Below are positions 6,493-7,034 of a stretch of 7,034 nucleotides of DNA, piece after piece (within the stretch, counting starts at the first letter, position 1; every line of letters starts with the position of its first letter). Source of the DNA: Victivallales bacterium (GTDB taxonomy: Bacteria; Verrucomicrobiota; Lentisphaeria; Oligosphaerales; Oligosphaeraceae); assembly GCA_017963875.1 (NCBI GenBank), contig JAGCTA010000346.1, positions 1 to 7,034 on the forward strand, in the 5' to 3' direction. A model generated the notes under the pieces. That model worked only from the letters and a program-made list of their open reading frames with translations. It searched no databases and was not told where the DNA came from. The translations under genes were made by a program, and so were the position numbers.

Positions 6493-6561
6493 TTCTATGA
6501 AGGCAAATTATGGTTCTGAGCAATTAATCATTGACATAATTTAAGATGTGAGGATTGTTAA
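6493..6561 (+). other. Short prmC-acyltransferase spacer without terminator
   Basis: The 69-bp spacer has no GC-rich hairpin followed by T residues, consistent with readthrough from prmC. It contains a perfect TTGACA (6531-6536), but no acceptable -10 hexamer lies 15-19 bp downstream, so no separate promoter is assigned. Confidence 0.5.
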
Positions 6562-7034
6562 ATGCTGTATTATCTTGTTGCACTTGTGTTGAAATCGTTG
6601 TTGTGGCTTCGCTATCGCGTCAAGGTCACGGGACTTGATGAAGTCGTCAAGGGCGGTCGGAAAGGCGTTCTTTTTCTTCCGAATCATCCAGCGTTGATTG
6701 ATCCTGTGATATTATCGACTGTTTTGGCCTTCAAGTTCAGGCCGCGTCCGTTGGTCGATGTGAAGCAGGTCCGTGGTTCGATGCTGAAGTACATAAAGGG
6801 AATCGTCGGTGTCCTCGAATTGCCTGATTTGGGTATCTTGGGATCGGTGGGGAAGGAAAAGGTTCTCGAACAGATTGGCAATTGTGTTGAAGCACTCAAG
6901 GCAGGGGATAACCTTTTGATGTATCCTGCGGGACGGCTTTATCGTACTCGATATGAGAAACTACGCGGCAACGGCGGTGTCGAGCGCATACTCAACATGT
7001 ATCCCGATGTTCGCATTGTCCTTGTCCGCACCAC
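6562..7034 (+). CDS. PlsC/LPLAT-family glycerolipid acyltransferase, N-terminal 157 residues (cut by window)
   Basis: The frame opens at ATG 6562, directly after an in-frame TAA, with TGAGGA as Shine-Dalgarno and 7 nt spacing. Residues 1-16 are hydrophobic and could insert in or lie on the inner membrane. NHPALID at 41-47 supplies the HX4D catalytic motif of glycerol-3-phosphate/lysophosphatidate acyltransferases, and YPAGR at 121-125 matches the later glycerophosphate-binding motif (EGTR-like in PlsC). Such enzymes transfer an acyl chain to lysophosphatidic acid or a lysophospholipid. The Pro-Ala-Gly-Arg version and the following RILNMYPDVRIVLVRT stretch remind me of long proteins in which this domain precedes an AMP-binding acyl-ACP/CoA ligase. 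The end is outside the window, so fusion cannot be decided. Probably in one transcript with prmC. Confidence 0.85.
   Translation, partial: MLYYLVALVLKSLLWLRYRVKVTGLDEVVKGGRKGVLFLPNHPALIDPVILSTVLAFKFRPRPLVDVKQVRGSMLKYIKGIVGVLELPDLGILGSVGKEKVLEQIGNCVEALKAGDNLLMYPAGRLYRTRYEKLRGNGGVERILNMYPDVRIVLVRT

Noticed and set aside
6531..6559. Separate promoter for the acyltransferase gene from a perfect TTGACA
   Set aside because: The best hexamers at 16-17 bp spacing (GATTGT, ATTGTT) fit the -10 consensus poorly and overlap the ribosome binding site region.

Overview
The window is ordinary bacterial chromosome carrying five protein-coding genes, the two outermost cut by the window edges, with two information-rich intergenic regions. 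It most likely comes from a Gram-negative bacterium. The PlsC-type acyltransferase and the large glycine/asparagine-rich repeat adhesin fit the PVC group (Lentisphaerota, Verrucomicrobiota or Kiritimatiellota). That placement rests on general resemblance only and is tentative. I see no rRNA, tRNA, CRISPR array, prophage or complete insertion sequence.

Layout from left to right. Positions 1-1999, minus strand: the first 666 codons of a very large repetitive surface-type protein whose C-terminus lies beyond the left edge. It has a distinctive N-terminal head with no visible signal peptide, then two 34-residue tandem repeats, then an array of 179-residue (537 bp) repeats. Positions 2000-2381: a gene-free divergent region with a good candidate promoter lying inside an 11-bp inverted repeat, plus two different tandem direct repeats. 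Positions 2382-3197, plus strand: a class C J-domain protein with a TPR-like C-terminal part. Positions 3264-5348, minus strand: complete elongation factor G (fusA), convergent with the J-domain gene and standing alone rather than in a str operon. Positions 5349-5601: a divergent promoter region between fusA and prmC, with two dyads. Positions 5602-6492, plus strand: prmC, the release-factor glutamine methyltransferase. Positions 6562-7034, plus strand: the first 157 codons of a PlsC/LPLAT-family acyltransferase, probably cotranscribed with prmC.

Functionally, fusA and prmC both serve translation: elongation/ribosome recycling and termination-factor modification. They share a divergent control region. 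The J-domain protein would recruit an Hsp70 (DnaK) to an unknown client, and the acyltransferase belongs to phospholipid metabolism. The repeat protein is the accessory and probably fast-evolving part. I do not find a clear undescribed multi-gene system. The points most worth a second look are the recent internal duplication in the repeat protein, its missing secretion signal, and the structured region upstream of the J-domain gene, which may contain a remnant end of an IS21-like element.
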